64,000 nucleotides of DNA, taken from NCBI GenBank assembly GCA_947449735.1, contig CANFTB010000001.1:186001-250000 (forward strand), read 5' to 3'. This stretch comes from Chthoniobacteraceae bacterium. Its GTDB lineage: Bacteria; Verrucomicrobiota; Verrucomicrobiia; Chthoniobacterales; Chthoniobacteraceae. Every line of letters begins with the position of its first letter. Position 1 is the first letter of the stretch. Positions 1 through 10,983 of this stretch are shown here, one piece after another. A program made the position numbers and the translations under genes. Below the pieces are notes generated by a model. It was not told where the DNA came from and made no database searches. It saw only the letters and a list, made by a program, of their open reading frames with translations.

Positions 1-572
1 TTCCCCTCAGAGCGCAGCCTCCGGAAAACCCCTCGCAACCCCTCCTGGCTCGGCTGATCCAGCCCGGTGAACGGTTCGTCCAGAAGCAGCACATGCGCCT
101 CCTGCGCCAGCGCCCGGGCCAGAAACACCCGCTGCTGCTGACCGCCCGAAAGCGCCGAAATCTGGCGGTCCTGCAGCGCCGTCAACTGCACAGCCTCCAA
201 CGCGGCATCCACCGCGTTCCTGTCCTCCTTGGAAAAACGCCGCCACCAGCGGACCCTCAAATAACGCCCCATTTCCACCACCCCCCTGACGGTTGTCGGA
301 AAATCCCAGTCCACCATCTCGCGCTGGGGAAGATAAGCAAACTCCTGGCTCGCCCCGTGCATCCGGCGTCCGTGGAAAGAAACGGACCCCGTCTCCATTT
401 CCAGCAACCCGGCGAGCGCCTTCAGCAGCGTGGACTTCCCCGCGCCGTTGGGCCCCAGCACCGCCACGCAGTTCCCGCAGGAAAGACTGAACCCCACATG
501 GTGCAGCGCCGGCACGCGCCGGTAGCTCACCGTCAAATCCTCGACCACCAGGGAATGCGAATGCGCGCTCAT
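1..572 (-). CDS. znuC: Zinc/manganese-type ABC transporter ATP-binding protein (partial, C-terminus beyond window)
   Basis: ATPase subunit of a metal-ion ABC importer: it hydrolyses ATP at the cytoplasmic face to drive uptake of the ion delivered by the binding protein encoded upstream in the same operon. About 190 residues are visible, running off the left edge. Walker A GPNGAGKST lies at residues 40-48, the ABC signature LSGGQQQR and Walker B VLLLDEP follow, so only the last part (H-loop, C-terminus) is missing. The start ATG (572-570) overlaps the stop of the preceding small gene as ATGA, implying translational coupling. The Zn assignment rests on the neighbouring His-rich ZnuA-like protein; Mn or Fe import (MntB/SitB type) cannot be excluded from the ATPase alone. 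A permease gene would be expected just outside the window. Confidence 0.88.
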   Translation of the reverse strand, partial: MSAHSHSLVVEDLTVSYRRVPALHHVGFSLSCGNCVAVLGPNGAGKSTLLKALAGLLEMETGSVSFHGRRMHGASQEFAYLPQREMVDWDFPTTVRGVVEMGRYLRVRWWRRFSKEDRNAVDAALEAVQLTALQDRQISALSGGQQQRVFLARALAQEAHVLLLDEPFTGLDQPSQEGLRGVFRRLRSEG

Positions 573-991
573 GGAAAGGACACCACCGCCTCCGTTGTTT
601 TCACGCCCCAGACGCTGCGGTCGTAGTCCGCGCCGTCAGGCCCGGTCAGTTGGAGACGCAGCGCTGCTTCCACCTCCCCCTCCCATTGCACCGCCACCGC
701 GAGTTCCACCCCCTCCTGAGGGAAGGGAATCTCCAAAGCCGCCTCTACCCGGCGCTCCGGACGCTCCCGCTTCCACACCACCTTTCCCAGGTGGCTCACC
801 TCCACTTGCAACGCAGTTTGGGAAAAAGTAAGCACCAGCGGCAGGCTCGCGACCAAGGGTTCCGGCGCGGCCTCGGCAGCCGCACCGGCCGCCTGCTCGT
901 CACCGCGGCGCGTCAGCACGCTCAGGGGCCATGAGAGAAACAAAAGCACCCCCAGCAAAACCAAGGACCGCACCAGAGGAGATCCCTTCAT
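569..991 (-). CDS. Small membrane-anchored protein inside the zinc importer operon
   Basis: A 140-residue protein I do not recognise. Residues about 7-26 form one hydrophobic segment (uncleaved anchor or signal peptide), followed by an Ala/Glu/Pro-rich linker and then about 95 residues with alternating hydrophobic/charged pattern ending near SVWGVKTTEAVVSFP, consistent with a small extracytoplasmic beta-sandwich. It has no Cys or His cluster of its own, so it is not an obvious metal-binding protein. It begins 1 bp after the znuA-like stop and its own stop overlaps the ATPase start by 4 bp, so it is translated as part of the importer operon. Such a gene between the binding protein and the ATPase is unusual; an accessory or assembly role is an inference. 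Confidence 0.75.
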   Translation of the reverse strand: MKGSPLVRSLVLLGVLLFLSWPLSVLTRRGDEQAAGAAAEAAPEPLVASLPLVLTFSQTALQVEVSHLGKVVWKRERPERRVEAALEIPFPQEGVELAVAVQWEGEVEAALRLQLTGPDGADYDRSVWGVKTTEAVVSFP

Positions 992-992
992 C

Positions 993-1937
993 TTACTTCA
1001 GCGCATCCACAATGGTGGTGACGTTATGCCGGACCATCCCGTCGTAGGTTGAGGCGCTTCCGGAGCCGAGGCCGTCCACCCAGAGCTGCCCGCCCAGAAC
1101 GGCGCCCGTCTCAGAGGTGATCTGCGTCAAAACCTTCGGGTTGGCGGTGTCCTCGGCAAACACGGCCTTCACCCGCTGCGCGCGGATGGTCGTGAGCAAT
1201 TCGGCGACCTGCTTGGAAGAAGGCTGCTCGGAAGCCGTCAGGCCCGAAACGGGATAAACCGTGAAGCCATGCTCCTTCGCAAAATACTGGAGCGCGTCGT
1301 GGGATGTCACCAGTTTGCGTTTGTCCCTGGGGAGCTCGGCTACCTTGAGCTTCGCCCATTTTAAGAGCGCGGACAATTCAGCGGAATACGCCTCCGCGTT
1401 TTTGGCGAAAAAATCCTTCTGCTCGGGCCTCATTTTCTGGAAAGCGTCGCGCACCACCCGCACCGCCTTTTGCGTGCTTTCGACGCTGTGCCACCAGTGT
1501 GGATCCTCCACCTTTTCCCCCTCCTCGTGCTTATCATGCTTATCGTGCTTCTGTCCCGGGCCGTGCGCATGCCCGGCGCCCTTCATCCAGAGCGTCGGCA
1601 ACTGGTCGCCCACCTCCAACACCTGGACCTTCCCGCCGGTGGCCTCCTTCAACTTCCCCACGTAACCCTCCATGTGCTTCGCCGAGAGCAAAACCACATC
1701 GGCCGCGGAGACCTTTTTTAGATCCGAGGGACGGGGCTCGAAGTCGTGCGGATCCGCCCCGATGGGGACGTGTCCGGTCACATTCACGGCATCCCCGCCC
1801 ACCCTTCCCGCGATCTCGGTGAGGATCGTGGAAAACACGGAAACCTTGAGCGCCTCCGCCGCCTGGAGAGGACTCGAGGAGACCGCAAAACACGAAGCGA
1901 CAAAAGCCGACAGCCATGTGAAAATTGTACGTTTCAT
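993..1937 (-). CDS. znuA: Periplasmic zinc-binding protein of ABC importer (ZnuA family)
   Basis: High-affinity metal-binding protein (314 aa) that captures Zn2+ in the periplasm and hands it to the ABC permease. The start at 1937 gives MKRTIFTWLSAFVAS, a good signal peptide ending near LQAAEA. The mature protein follows the cluster A-I pattern: a metal-ligand His in PIGADPHDFEP, a His/Asp/Glu-rich loop (HAHGPGQKHDKHDKHEEG region) typical of zinc rather than manganese binders, then DPHWWHS, and late conserved segments VTSHDALQYFAKEHG and FAEDTANPK. First gene of a three-gene minus-strand operon with the small protein and ATPase. An operator-like palindrome 35-51 bp upstream of the start suggests Zur-type control. 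Longer upstream in-frame starts are rejected because they precede the signal peptide. Confidence 0.9.
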   Translation of the reverse strand: MKRTIFTWLSAFVASCFAVSSSPLQAAEALKVSVFSTILTEIAGRVGGDAVNVTGHVPIGADPHDFEPRPSDLKKVSAADVVLLSAKHMEGYVGKLKEATGGKVQVLEVGDQLPTLWMKGAGHAHGPGQKHDKHDKHEEGEKVEDPHWWHSVESTQKAVRVVRDAFQKMRPEQKDFFAKNAEAYSAELSALLKWAKLKVAELPRDKRKLVTSHDALQYFAKEHGFTVYPVSGLTASEQPSSKQVAELLTTIRAQRVKAVFAEDTANPKVLTQITSETGAVLGGQLWVDGLGSGSASTYDGMVRHNVTTIVDALK

Positions 1938-1968
1938 CCGTTTTTCGAAAGCTGACAGACCGCCCGGC

Positions 1969-1991
1969 TTATTGCAAATGAAATGCAACAA
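1969..1991. promoter_or_regulatory. Operator-like palindrome in znuA/dsbD divergent promoter (Zur-box candidate)
   Basis: The 17-nt core TTGCAAATGAAATGCAA (1972-1988) has perfect 5-bp outer arms TTGCA/TGCAA around an A/T-rich centre, with further symmetric T/A bases at 1969-1970 and 1990-1991. It lies between divergent znuA and the DsbD-type gene. A 13-nt core identical on the opposite strand recurs at 32155-32171. Position and symmetry fit a Fur/Zur-family operator, but the sequence does not match a consensus I can quote for this phylum. Confidence 0.5.
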
Positions 1992-2054
1992 GGCGCCTGC
2001 GTTCCCATGGTGGACTTTCCGCAGCCCACCCGCCATTTTAAGACCGTGACCGTT

Positions 2055-4193
2055 ATGCGCATCCTGATGCTTCCCCTTCTCCTGCTCGCGGCCTTCCTCT
2101 CCGGAGAGTCCACCGCCTCCGCGCAATTTTTCGCCGCCCCCCCGAAGGCGGTCCCCTCCCTCGTCTCCAGCACAAGCGCGGTCGCGGCCTCCCGGCCTTT
2201 CACGGTCGGAATCCGTTTCACGTTGGCGGAGCACTGGCATCTTTACTGGCGTTTTCCCGGCGACTCAGGCGCCGCCCCCGAGGTGGAGTGGAGCCTCCCT
2301 CCCGGCTTCGAGGCCGGGCCGATCCAGTGGCCGCTTCCAAGCCTGCTCAAGTCGGAGGGCGACCTGTTTACCAATGTCTACGAAGGCGAGGTCCTCTTTC
2401 CCGTGGAAATTCGTACGCCGGCGCAAATTCCCAGCGCCCCCTTCGTGCTCAAGGCGAAGCTTAAGTGGTACGTCTGCTCGGAAACATGCCTGCCAGGGGA
2501 CGGCGAAGTGTCCCTCACCCTTTCCCCCGGGGAGCCTAGCCCCGAAAACACGGAGCTTTTCGCTCTCTGGCAAAGCCGTTTGCCCCAAACCTCCCCCGCC
2601 CCTTTCCAGCTGAACTGGAGCAAAAACAAAGACTCCGTCCTAGTTGAGGTGAAGGGAATGGCCGGTTCCGGGAAGGTCGAGTTGTTTCCGATCCCGCCCC
2701 GCGGAGTGATGGCGGAACACCCAGAACCCCTGGCGTCTGACCCAAGTGGCCGCACTTTTCGAATCCCGTCCCCTGAGGCGGGGCTCGCGTCCGAGGACTG
2801 GAGGGCGCTCGTGGTTTTGAACGAGGGGGGAAAGCGGCTGGGTTGGGAGGTGCCGGCCGTCTTTGCCAAGCAGGCCGCAAGCGCCCCGCAGGGCGCGGGA
2901 GAGACGGGCCCCGGGGCCGCAACAAAGCCGGGCGGTGCATCCGCCGGCGCCTCCGGATCCGGGGCGGACGGACTGGGCAAGGTGCTCTGGGCGGCGTTTC
3001 TGGGCGGGTTGCTCCTGAACTTGATGCCCTGCGTATTGCCGGTGATCGCGCTCAAAATCTTTGGTTTCACACAGCAGGCGGGAGAGCAGCCCGGCAGAGT
3101 GTTCCGTCTAGGCCTGGCCTTTTGCGCGGGGGTGTTCACCTTCTTCCTCGGGCTGGCCCTGGCGGTCGCGGGACTCAAAGCCGCGGGCGGCGGCCTGAAC
3201 TGGGGGTTCCAGTTCCAGAATCCTTGGATCTTAAGCGGCCTCATTGCGGCGGTGTTTGTCTTTGGCCTGAACTTGCTCGGTGTTTTTGAGATCAACCTCG
3301 GGGGCGGGGCGAACGCCAAGCTCAGCGCCCTCTCCAGCAAGCAGGGGTACACGGGTGCGTTTTTGCACGGAGCCTTCACCACCCTGCTCGGAACCTCCTG
3401 CACCGCGCCCTATCTGGGCGTGACCCTCGGCTTTGCCGTCAGCCAGACCACCCCCGTGGTTATCGCCATTTTCCTGACGATCGCCGCCGGGATGAGCCTC
3501 CCCTACCTGCTGCTCACCTCGAATCCCGCCCTGCTGCGCTTTCTGCCAAAGCCCGGCGCCTGGATGGAGCGCCTCAAACAATTGATGGGCTTCGTCATCC
3601 TCGCCGTCGCGGTGTGGATGCTCGGCGTCCTTGGAAAGTCCCTCGGCATCGATGCCATCGCCGGCACCGCTTCCTTCCTGCTGGTGCTGGGGTTCGCGTG
3701 CTGGATTTTTGGCACCCTCCAAAACCGGGTGCTGGCACTGATTGCCGCCCTGCTCCTCACCGCCGGTGGCTACAGGTTGTTTGTATACGAGGCCCTTTTG
3801 CGCGGCCCCTCCGGAACGAGGGCAGGCACGGAATCTTCCTCAGAAGGATGGGAGGTCTTTTCCCCGGAGCGCGTCGCCCGGGAGCGCGCGGCGGGCCGCC
3901 CCGTGTTCGTCGACTTCACCGCGGAATGGTGCCTGAACTGCAAAGTGAACGAGCGGGTCACCCTTTCCAAACCGGAGGTGCAGGAGGCCTTCCGCAAACG
4001 CGGCGTTGTCATGCTCAAGGCCGACTGGACCCACAAAGACTCCGTCATCACAGAGGAGCTGAACCGGTTCAAACGGATCGGCGTGCCCTTCTACCTTCTC
4101 TACAAGCCGGGCGCCGCCGAACCCCACATTTTCCCGGAGCTCTTGACACCGGGATTAGTTCTTGAAGCCCTCGAATCCCTTCCAGAACGCTAA
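2055..4193 (+). CDS. dsbD: DsbD-family protein-disulfide reductase with C-terminal thioredoxin domain
   Basis: Transfers electrons from cytoplasmic thioredoxin across the inner membrane to periplasmic thiol proteins. The start at 2055 (712 aa) gives the signal peptide MRILMLPLLLLAAFLSGES. Residues about 25-265 are an N-terminal periplasmic domain with a Cys pair in YVCSETCLPGDGE. Residues about 305-575 hold the multi-helix DsbD/CcdA core with both hallmark Cys motifs, LMPCVLPV (near 324) and TSCTAPYLG (near 448). Residues 600-712 are a thioredoxin-like domain with WCLNCK near 624. All redox cysteines expected for the family are present. Divergent from the zinc operon. It could equally be named ScsB-like; the specific periplasmic client is unknown. 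Confidence 0.87.
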   Translation: MRILMLPLLLLAAFLSGESTASAQFFAAPPKAVPSLVSSTSAVAASRPFTVGIRFTLAEHWHLYWRFPGDSGAAPEVEWSLPPGFEAGPIQWPLPSLLKSEGDLFTNVYEGEVLFPVEIRTPAQIPSAPFVLKAKLKWYVCSETCLPGDGEVSLTLSPGEPSPENTELFALWQSRLPQTSPAPFQLNWSKNKDSVLVEVKGMAGSGKVELFPIPPRGVMAEHPEPLASDPSGRTFRIPSPEAGLASEDWRALVVLNEGGKRLGWEVPAVFAKQAASAPQGAGETGPGAATKPGGASAGASGSGADGLGKVLWAAFLGGLLLNLMPCVLPVIALKIFGFTQQAGEQPGRVFRLGLAFCAGVFTFFLGLALAVAGLKAAGGGLNWGFQFQNPWILSGLIAAVFVFGLNLLGVFEINLGGGANAKLSALSSKQGYTGAFLHGAFTTLLGTSCTAPYLGVTLGFAVSQTTPVVIAIFLTIAAGMSLPYLLLTSNPALLRFLPKPGAWMERLKQLMGFVILAVAVWMLGVLGKSLGIDAIAGTASFLLVLGFACWIFGTLQNRVLALIAALLLTAGGYRLFVYEALLRGPSGTRAGTESSSEGWEVFSPERVARERAAGRPVFVDFTAEWCLNCKVNERVTLSKPEVQEAFRKRGVVMLKADWTHKDSVITEELNRFKRIGVPFYLLYKPGAAEPHIFPELLTPGLVLEALESLPER

Positions 4194-4256
4194 ACGCCAA
4201 ACTTCAACACCCCGCCGCCCGCCAGCCCCCCCCGCATCCGTCCCATCCACCCAAGC

Positions 4257-4919
4257 ATGACCGCCGTACTTCAAACCCTGGCCCTGCTGACCCTTCCCGC
4301 CTACCTGCTGGGGTCCATCCCCTTCGGCCTTCTCATCGGCCGACTCAAAGGGATCGACGTGCGCCAGCATGGAAGCGGGAACATCGGCGCCACCAACGTC
4401 TGGAGGGTGCTCGGCCCGAAATGGGGCGGGACCACCTTCCTACTGGATGCCGGAAAAGGGTTCCTTGCCGTGCGCATCGCTCAAAACATCGCCTGGCGGC
4501 TGCAGGCTCCGCCCTCCCTCGAGGACCAGTTCATGGCCTACGCCGGAGTTTTCGCGGCGCTGGCGTGCATTATCGGGCACAGTTTTCCCGTCTGGCTGAA
4601 ATTCAAGGGAGGCAAGGGCGTGGCCACCTCCCTCGGCGTCATCATCGGACTGATGCCCGCCCTCGCGACCGCCGTAGTGCTCACCGTCTGGATCGGAGTT
4701 TTCGGCCTTTCGCGCTACGTGTCCCTGGCATCTGTGGTTTCGGCCATCGCCCTGCCCCTGACCGTGGGTGCCCTTTTGAAGGCAGAGGAACTCCAGGGGT
4801 CCGCCTACTTTGCGTTCGCCTGCGCCGCCGCGTTCCTCGTCGTCCGCAGGCACCGGGACAACATCAAGAGGCTCTTCGCAGGGACCGAAAACCGGTTTGG
4901 CACCAAAAACAAGGACTGA
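4257..4919 (+). CDS. plsY: Acyl-phosphate:glycerol-3-phosphate acyltransferase PlsY
   Basis: Integral membrane enzyme (220 aa) that transfers an acyl group from acyl-phosphate to sn-glycerol 3-phosphate, the first step of phospholipid synthesis. Family motifs are all visible: GSIPFGLLIGR near residue 19, HGSGNIGATNVWRVLG in the first cytoplasmic loop, DAGKG, and GHSFPVWLKFKGGKGVATS. Five or more hydrophobic helices, usual length for the family. gpsA, which makes its glycerol-3-phosphate substrate, begins 3 bp downstream, so the two form a functional operon. The leader before the ATG is strongly C-rich with no Shine-Dalgarno sequence. Confidence 0.95.
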   Translation: MTAVLQTLALLTLPAYLLGSIPFGLLIGRLKGIDVRQHGSGNIGATNVWRVLGPKWGGTTFLLDAGKGFLAVRIAQNIAWRLQAPPSLEDQFMAYAGVFAALACIIGHSFPVWLKFKGGKGVATSLGVIIGLMPALATAVVLTVWIGVFGLSRYVSLASVVSAIALPLTVGALLKAEELQGSAYFAFACAAAFLVVRRHRDNIKRLFAGTENRFGTKNKD

Positions 4920-4922
4920 CCC

Positions 4923-5924
4923 ATGGATGCCCCCTTTTCCAAAATCAGCGTCCTCGGCGCCGGCAGCTGGGGGACCGCCCTTGCACTGCTGCTGGACCGC
5001 AACGGGGCCAGCGTCACGGTTGTCGGCAACGACCCTTCGGCGGTGGAACGCATCCAGGCCTCGCGCGAAAACCAGCCCTACCTCCCCGGGGTGCGCCTTC
5101 CCGAAACACTCCGCTTCACCACTTCCATTGAGGAGGCCGCCGATAGCGACCTCGTCCTGCTCGCCCCACCCTCGCGGGCCCTCAGGGAGGTGGCCTCCCG
5201 CCTTAGCACCGTCAGCCTGAAGCCGGGCGCGGTGTTGATGTCGTGCACCAAGGGCGTCGAGCGCGGGAGCGGCCTGCGCATGAGCCAGATTTTGGCGGAA
5301 ACTCTCCCGGAACACCCGATTTCGGTCTTGTCAGGGCCTAGCCACGCCGAGGAGGTTGCCCGCAAGGCGCCGACGGCGGTCGTGCTGGGCTGCCCAGACG
5401 CGGATCTCGGGCGCCGCCTGCAGGCAGTCTTCAGCAACGCCACCTTCCGCGCCTACACCAGCGAAGACGTGGTCGGCATCGAACTCGGCGGGGCCCTCAA
5501 AAACATTTTCGCGATCGCCGCCGGCATCTGCGACGGGCTCAAGCTCGGCGACAACGCCAAGGCTGCGCTCGTCACCCGCTCCCTGGCGGAACTCGTGCGC
5601 CTGGGCAGCGCTCTGGGTGGACGCTCTGAAACCTTCCAAGGCCTCAGCGGTATCGGGGACCTCATGGTCACCTGTTTTTCCGCTCACAGCCGCAACCGCG
5701 CGGTCGGGGAACGCCTTGCCTCCGGCGAACCCCTCGCGCAGATCGTCAGCTCGATGCGCATGGTGGCGGAGGGCGTGCCGACGACCTACAGCGCGTTCGA
5801 CTGCGCCAGGCGCCTCGGGGTCGACACCCCCATCATCGACCACATCCGCCTGATCCTCGACGGGCAGATTTCCCCTGAAAAAGCCCTTCTAGCGCTCCTC
5901 TCGAGAGAACCCCGCTCCGAATAA
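4923..5924 (+). CDS. gpsA: NAD(P)-dependent glycerol-3-phosphate dehydrogenase
   Basis: Cytoplasmic enzyme (333 aa) reducing dihydroxyacetone phosphate to sn-glycerol 3-phosphate for phospholipid synthesis. The N-terminal Rossmann motif GAGSWGT is at residues 12-18; the conserved GPSHAEEVA segment and the catalytic-lysine region GGALKNIFAIAAG with GLKLGDNAKAAL follow, and TFQGLSGIGDLMVTCFS is the usual C-terminal signature. Full family length. Directly follows plsY by 3 bp, with AAGGA about 9 nt before the start as ribosome site. Confidence 0.95.
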   Translation: MDAPFSKISVLGAGSWGTALALLLDRNGASVTVVGNDPSAVERIQASRENQPYLPGVRLPETLRFTTSIEEAADSDLVLLAPPSRALREVASRLSTVSLKPGAVLMSCTKGVERGSGLRMSQILAETLPEHPISVLSGPSHAEEVARKAPTAVVLGCPDADLGRRLQAVFSNATFRAYTSEDVVGIELGGALKNIFAIAAGICDGLKLGDNAKAALVTRSLAELVRLGSALGGRSETFQGLSGIGDLMVTCFSAHSRNRAVGERLASGEPLAQIVSSMRMVAEGVPTTYSAFDCARRLGVDTPIIDHIRLILDGQISPEKALLALLSREPRSE

Positions 5925-6008
5925 GGGCGCCCAACGCAGCGCATCAATCCTTTCGCGAGCTTCCGTTTCCATAAACGGGTTTGTGGAGTATCCTAGGCAG
6001 TCCACCCA

Positions 6009-7838
6009 ATGTCCTTAATCCCCGAGGAAATCATCCAGCAGGTTGCCCAGGCCAACGACATCGTTGAGGTCATTGGCGGATATTTTCCCCTCAAAAGGGC
6101 TGGCCCCGCCTACAAAGCCCTCTGCCCCTTTCATCAGGAACGCTCCCCCTCCTTCACCGTCAACCCCGCCCGGCAGATCTTCAAGTGCTTCGGATGCGGC
6201 GTGGGGGGGTCTGTGTTCCGGTTCGTCATGGAGTACGAGCACATCGACTTCGGGGCCGCGGTGCGCAAGCTCGCCGAGCGCTCCGGGATCCGCATCGAAC
6301 ACCACGAGCTTTCCGGCGAGGACAAGGCCCGGCTGAACCTGCGCCAGCGCCTCCTTGCCCTCCACGCCGAGGCGGCCCAGTTTTTCCATACCCAGCTGCT
6401 GCGCAGTCCCGCAGCGCAACCGGCCCGGGATTACCTCAAAAGCCGGGGCATCCACGCTGCCGTCGCCAAGTCCTGGAACCTCGGGTACGCGCCCGACGGC
6501 TGGGACCATTTTCTGCGCTTCGCCGCCTCCTCGGGCTACAGTCACCAGCAGATCATCGCCAGCGGACTGGTGTCCCTCCGCGATCCGGAAAACGAAAACA
6601 GCGAGTGCTACGACCGTTTCCGGGGGCGGGTCATGTTTCCGATCTGCAACGACACGGGCGAGGTCATCGCGTTTTCGGGCCGCATCCTGGAAGCCGACGC
6701 CAAGGCCGCCAAATACGTCAACTCCCCGGAGACGATCCTCTTTACCAAGGGGGCGGTCCTTTTCGGCCTGCACCGCTCCAAGCGCGCGCTCATCGCCAAA
6801 AGCTCGGCGATCGTATGCGAGGGGCAGCTGGACTTGATCACCGCCTTCGAAGCCGGGGTGCAAAACGTCATCGCCCCCCAAGGCACGGCTTTCACCCCGA
6901 AACAGGCGCGCATCCTCAAACGTTATGTGGACGAGGTGATCCTGTGCTTCGACTCGGACGCCGCCGGGGAGAAAGCGGCGGAGCGTTCGCTGCCCTCGCT
7001 CCTTTCGGAGAAACTGTCCGTCCGCATCGCCAGCCTGCCCAAGGGGGAGGACCCGGACTCACTGATCCGCACCCAGGGGGCAGAGGCCTTCCTCTCCCGC
7101 ATGAGCGGGGCCCCCGAGTTTTTCGACGCCCAAATCGACCGGCTTTCTGCAGTGGCCGGGTTCGACAGCGCCCGGGGCCGGACCGAGGCGGCCCGCAAGA
7201 TCGTCGAGTCGGTGGGCTGGATCACGGACCCGGTCCTGAGGGAGTTTCATGTGCAGAAAATCGCCACCCGGCTGGAAATGGCGCCTGCGGAACTGAACAA
7301 ACTTGCCTCCGAGGCGGCAGTTCGCAACCAGGCGCAGGCAAAGCGCGCGCCGGCTGGGGAGTCCGGCCCGGAACCGGAACCCGTTTCCAGAAGCCTCACG
7401 GTAGATCCGACCATCGAGCTTTTGGCCCACGTCCTGCTCCACTCGAGTGATGCCCGGCAGTGGCTTTTGGAGGAAGCGTGGGAAAATAGGCTAAACTCCG
7501 AGCCGCAGGGCGATATAATAGAACACATCATGCGCGGCTCTCACCTTCTGGAGGAACCAGAAACCCTTCACAGCTTCCTTGGCGGCCTGGATCCCGGAAC
7601 CGAGTCATTCGTGAGCACCCTGCTCAATCTGGCGGAAATCGAGCATCCTTTGGAGGTGGCTCAGGACTGCTGGAACGAACTGGAACGCCGCCAAATCCGC
7701 AGGCGCATCGACTCCGCCAAGGCAAAGCAGCGCAATCCCGCGTTGAGCCTGGAGGAGTCTGGGGCTTTACATCAACAAATTCTTGACCTACAGAAGCGCC
7801 TCTTTGATATTGCACGGCCTTTTTCCCCTTTTCGGTAG
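6009..7838 (+). CDS. dnaG: DNA primase DnaG
   Basis: RNA primer synthesis at the replication fork (609 aa). The N-terminal CHC2 zinc ribbon has Cys39, His42, Cys60 and Cys63. The catalytic TOPRIM core is seen in IVCEGQLDLITAFEAG (near 270) and ILCFDSDAAGEKAAERS (near 316). The C-terminal third is divergent and should contain the helicase-interacting domain. rpoD follows 51 bp downstream, preserving the dnaG-rpoD half of the macromolecular synthesis operon known from many bacteria; rpsU is not upstream here (gpsA is). No Shine-Dalgarno: the ATG is preceded by CAGTCCACCCA. A small hairpin (TTCGG/CCGAA) spans the stop codon. Confidence 0.95.
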   Translation: MSLIPEEIIQQVAQANDIVEVIGGYFPLKRAGPAYKALCPFHQERSPSFTVNPARQIFKCFGCGVGGSVFRFVMEYEHIDFGAAVRKLAERSGIRIEHHELSGEDKARLNLRQRLLALHAEAAQFFHTQLLRSPAAQPARDYLKSRGIHAAVAKSWNLGYAPDGWDHFLRFAASSGYSHQQIIASGLVSLRDPENENSECYDRFRGRVMFPICNDTGEVIAFSGRILEADAKAAKYVNSPETILFTKGAVLFGLHRSKRALIAKSSAIVCEGQLDLITAFEAGVQNVIAPQGTAFTPKQARILKRYVDEVILCFDSDAAGEKAAERSLPSLLSEKLSVRIASLPKGEDPDSLIRTQGAEAFLSRMSGAPEFFDAQIDRLSAVAGFDSARGRTEAARKIVESVGWITDPVLREFHVQKIATRLEMAPAELNKLASEAAVRNQAQAKRAPAGESGPEPEPVSRSLTVDPTIELLAHVLLHSSDARQWLLEEAWENRLNSEPQGDIIEHIMRGSHLLEEPETLHSFLGGLDPGTESFVSTLLNLAEIEHPLEVAQDCWNELERRQIRRRIDSAKAKQRNPALSLEESGALHQQILDLQKRLFDIARPFSPFR

Positions 7839-7889
7839 CCGAACCCCCTACTGTTAAGTGGGGAAAAATTTATTTCCGTCGATACGGGT

Positions 7890-10403
<2,514 letters not shown>

Positions 10404-10416
10404 TAAGACAAGGCAT

Positions 10417-10440
10417 ACGGCGCTTCAAACGAGGCGCCGT
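10417..10440 (+). terminator. Stem-loop after rpoD, probable terminator
   Basis: Perfect 7-bp stem ACGGCGC (10417-10423) / GCGCCGT (10434-10440), 13 bp after the rpoD stop, followed by a moderately T-rich stretch (TCCTGTTTCT). Reasonable but not strong intrinsic terminator. Confidence 0.5.
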
Positions 10441-10530
10441 TCCTGTTTCTCGCCCCTCTCTTTCGTGAGGAAAAAACAGGTTTGCATTTCAATAGCGCAA
10501 CTTTTTCAACCCTCGGGTGTTTGACCTGAC

Positions 10531-10983
10531 GTGACACATTCCGACCCTTCCCATTCTCAAGAGCAGTCAGACCTCGAGGCGGATCCCGCTCTTCACGGCT
10601 TGCTGGGCAGGGCAAAAGTCCCCTCACTTTCACCCGGGTTTACATCGGGGGTGATTCGTTCGGTGGAAAGTGCCGAGCAGGCCTTGACTGAATTTCCGTC
10701 CACAGGCGCGGACCATCTCGCGGGCACGCCCCGTTCCGCTTCATGGCTAGTGCGGGCCGGCGCCTGGGGGGCGGTGGCCGCCGCTCTCGCCGTCGCGGCG
10801 GGACTCGCCCTCTGGCAGACCGAGCGCTCCGCGGAAAACACGCCTACCGCCGACGATCCTCTCCTATCCGCGCTGCAGTCCATGGATTTGAAGTCGGAAG
10901 ATTTTGCGATTGTGGCTCAGTTAGGCGAAGTTCTGGAGGCTGAACTCACAGCAAACAACGCCTTATGGCCGGAGCCCAAATAG
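10531..10983 (+). CDS. Single-pass membrane protein, anti-sigma-like (unknown function)
   Basis: A 150-residue protein starting with GTG. Residues 1-70 are hydrophilic and probably cytoplasmic, residues about 74-95 (WLVRAGAWGAVAAALAVAAGLALW) form one membrane helix, and a short acidic tail follows. This topology resembles anti-sigma factors that tether a sigma factor to the membrane, but no zinc HxxxCxxC motif is present and no ECF sigma gene adjoins; rpoD is the nearest sigma gene. Its end overlaps the next gene by 19 bp, so the two are co-expressed. Function unknown; the anti-sigma reading is inference from topology and pairing. Confidence 0.7.
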   Translation: MTHSDPSHSQEQSDLEADPALHGLLGRAKVPSLSPGFTSGVIRSVESAEQALTEFPSTGADHLAGTPRSASWLVRAGAWGAVAAALAVAAGLALWQTERSAENTPTADDPLLSALQSMDLKSEDFAIVAQLGEVLEAELTANNALWPEPK

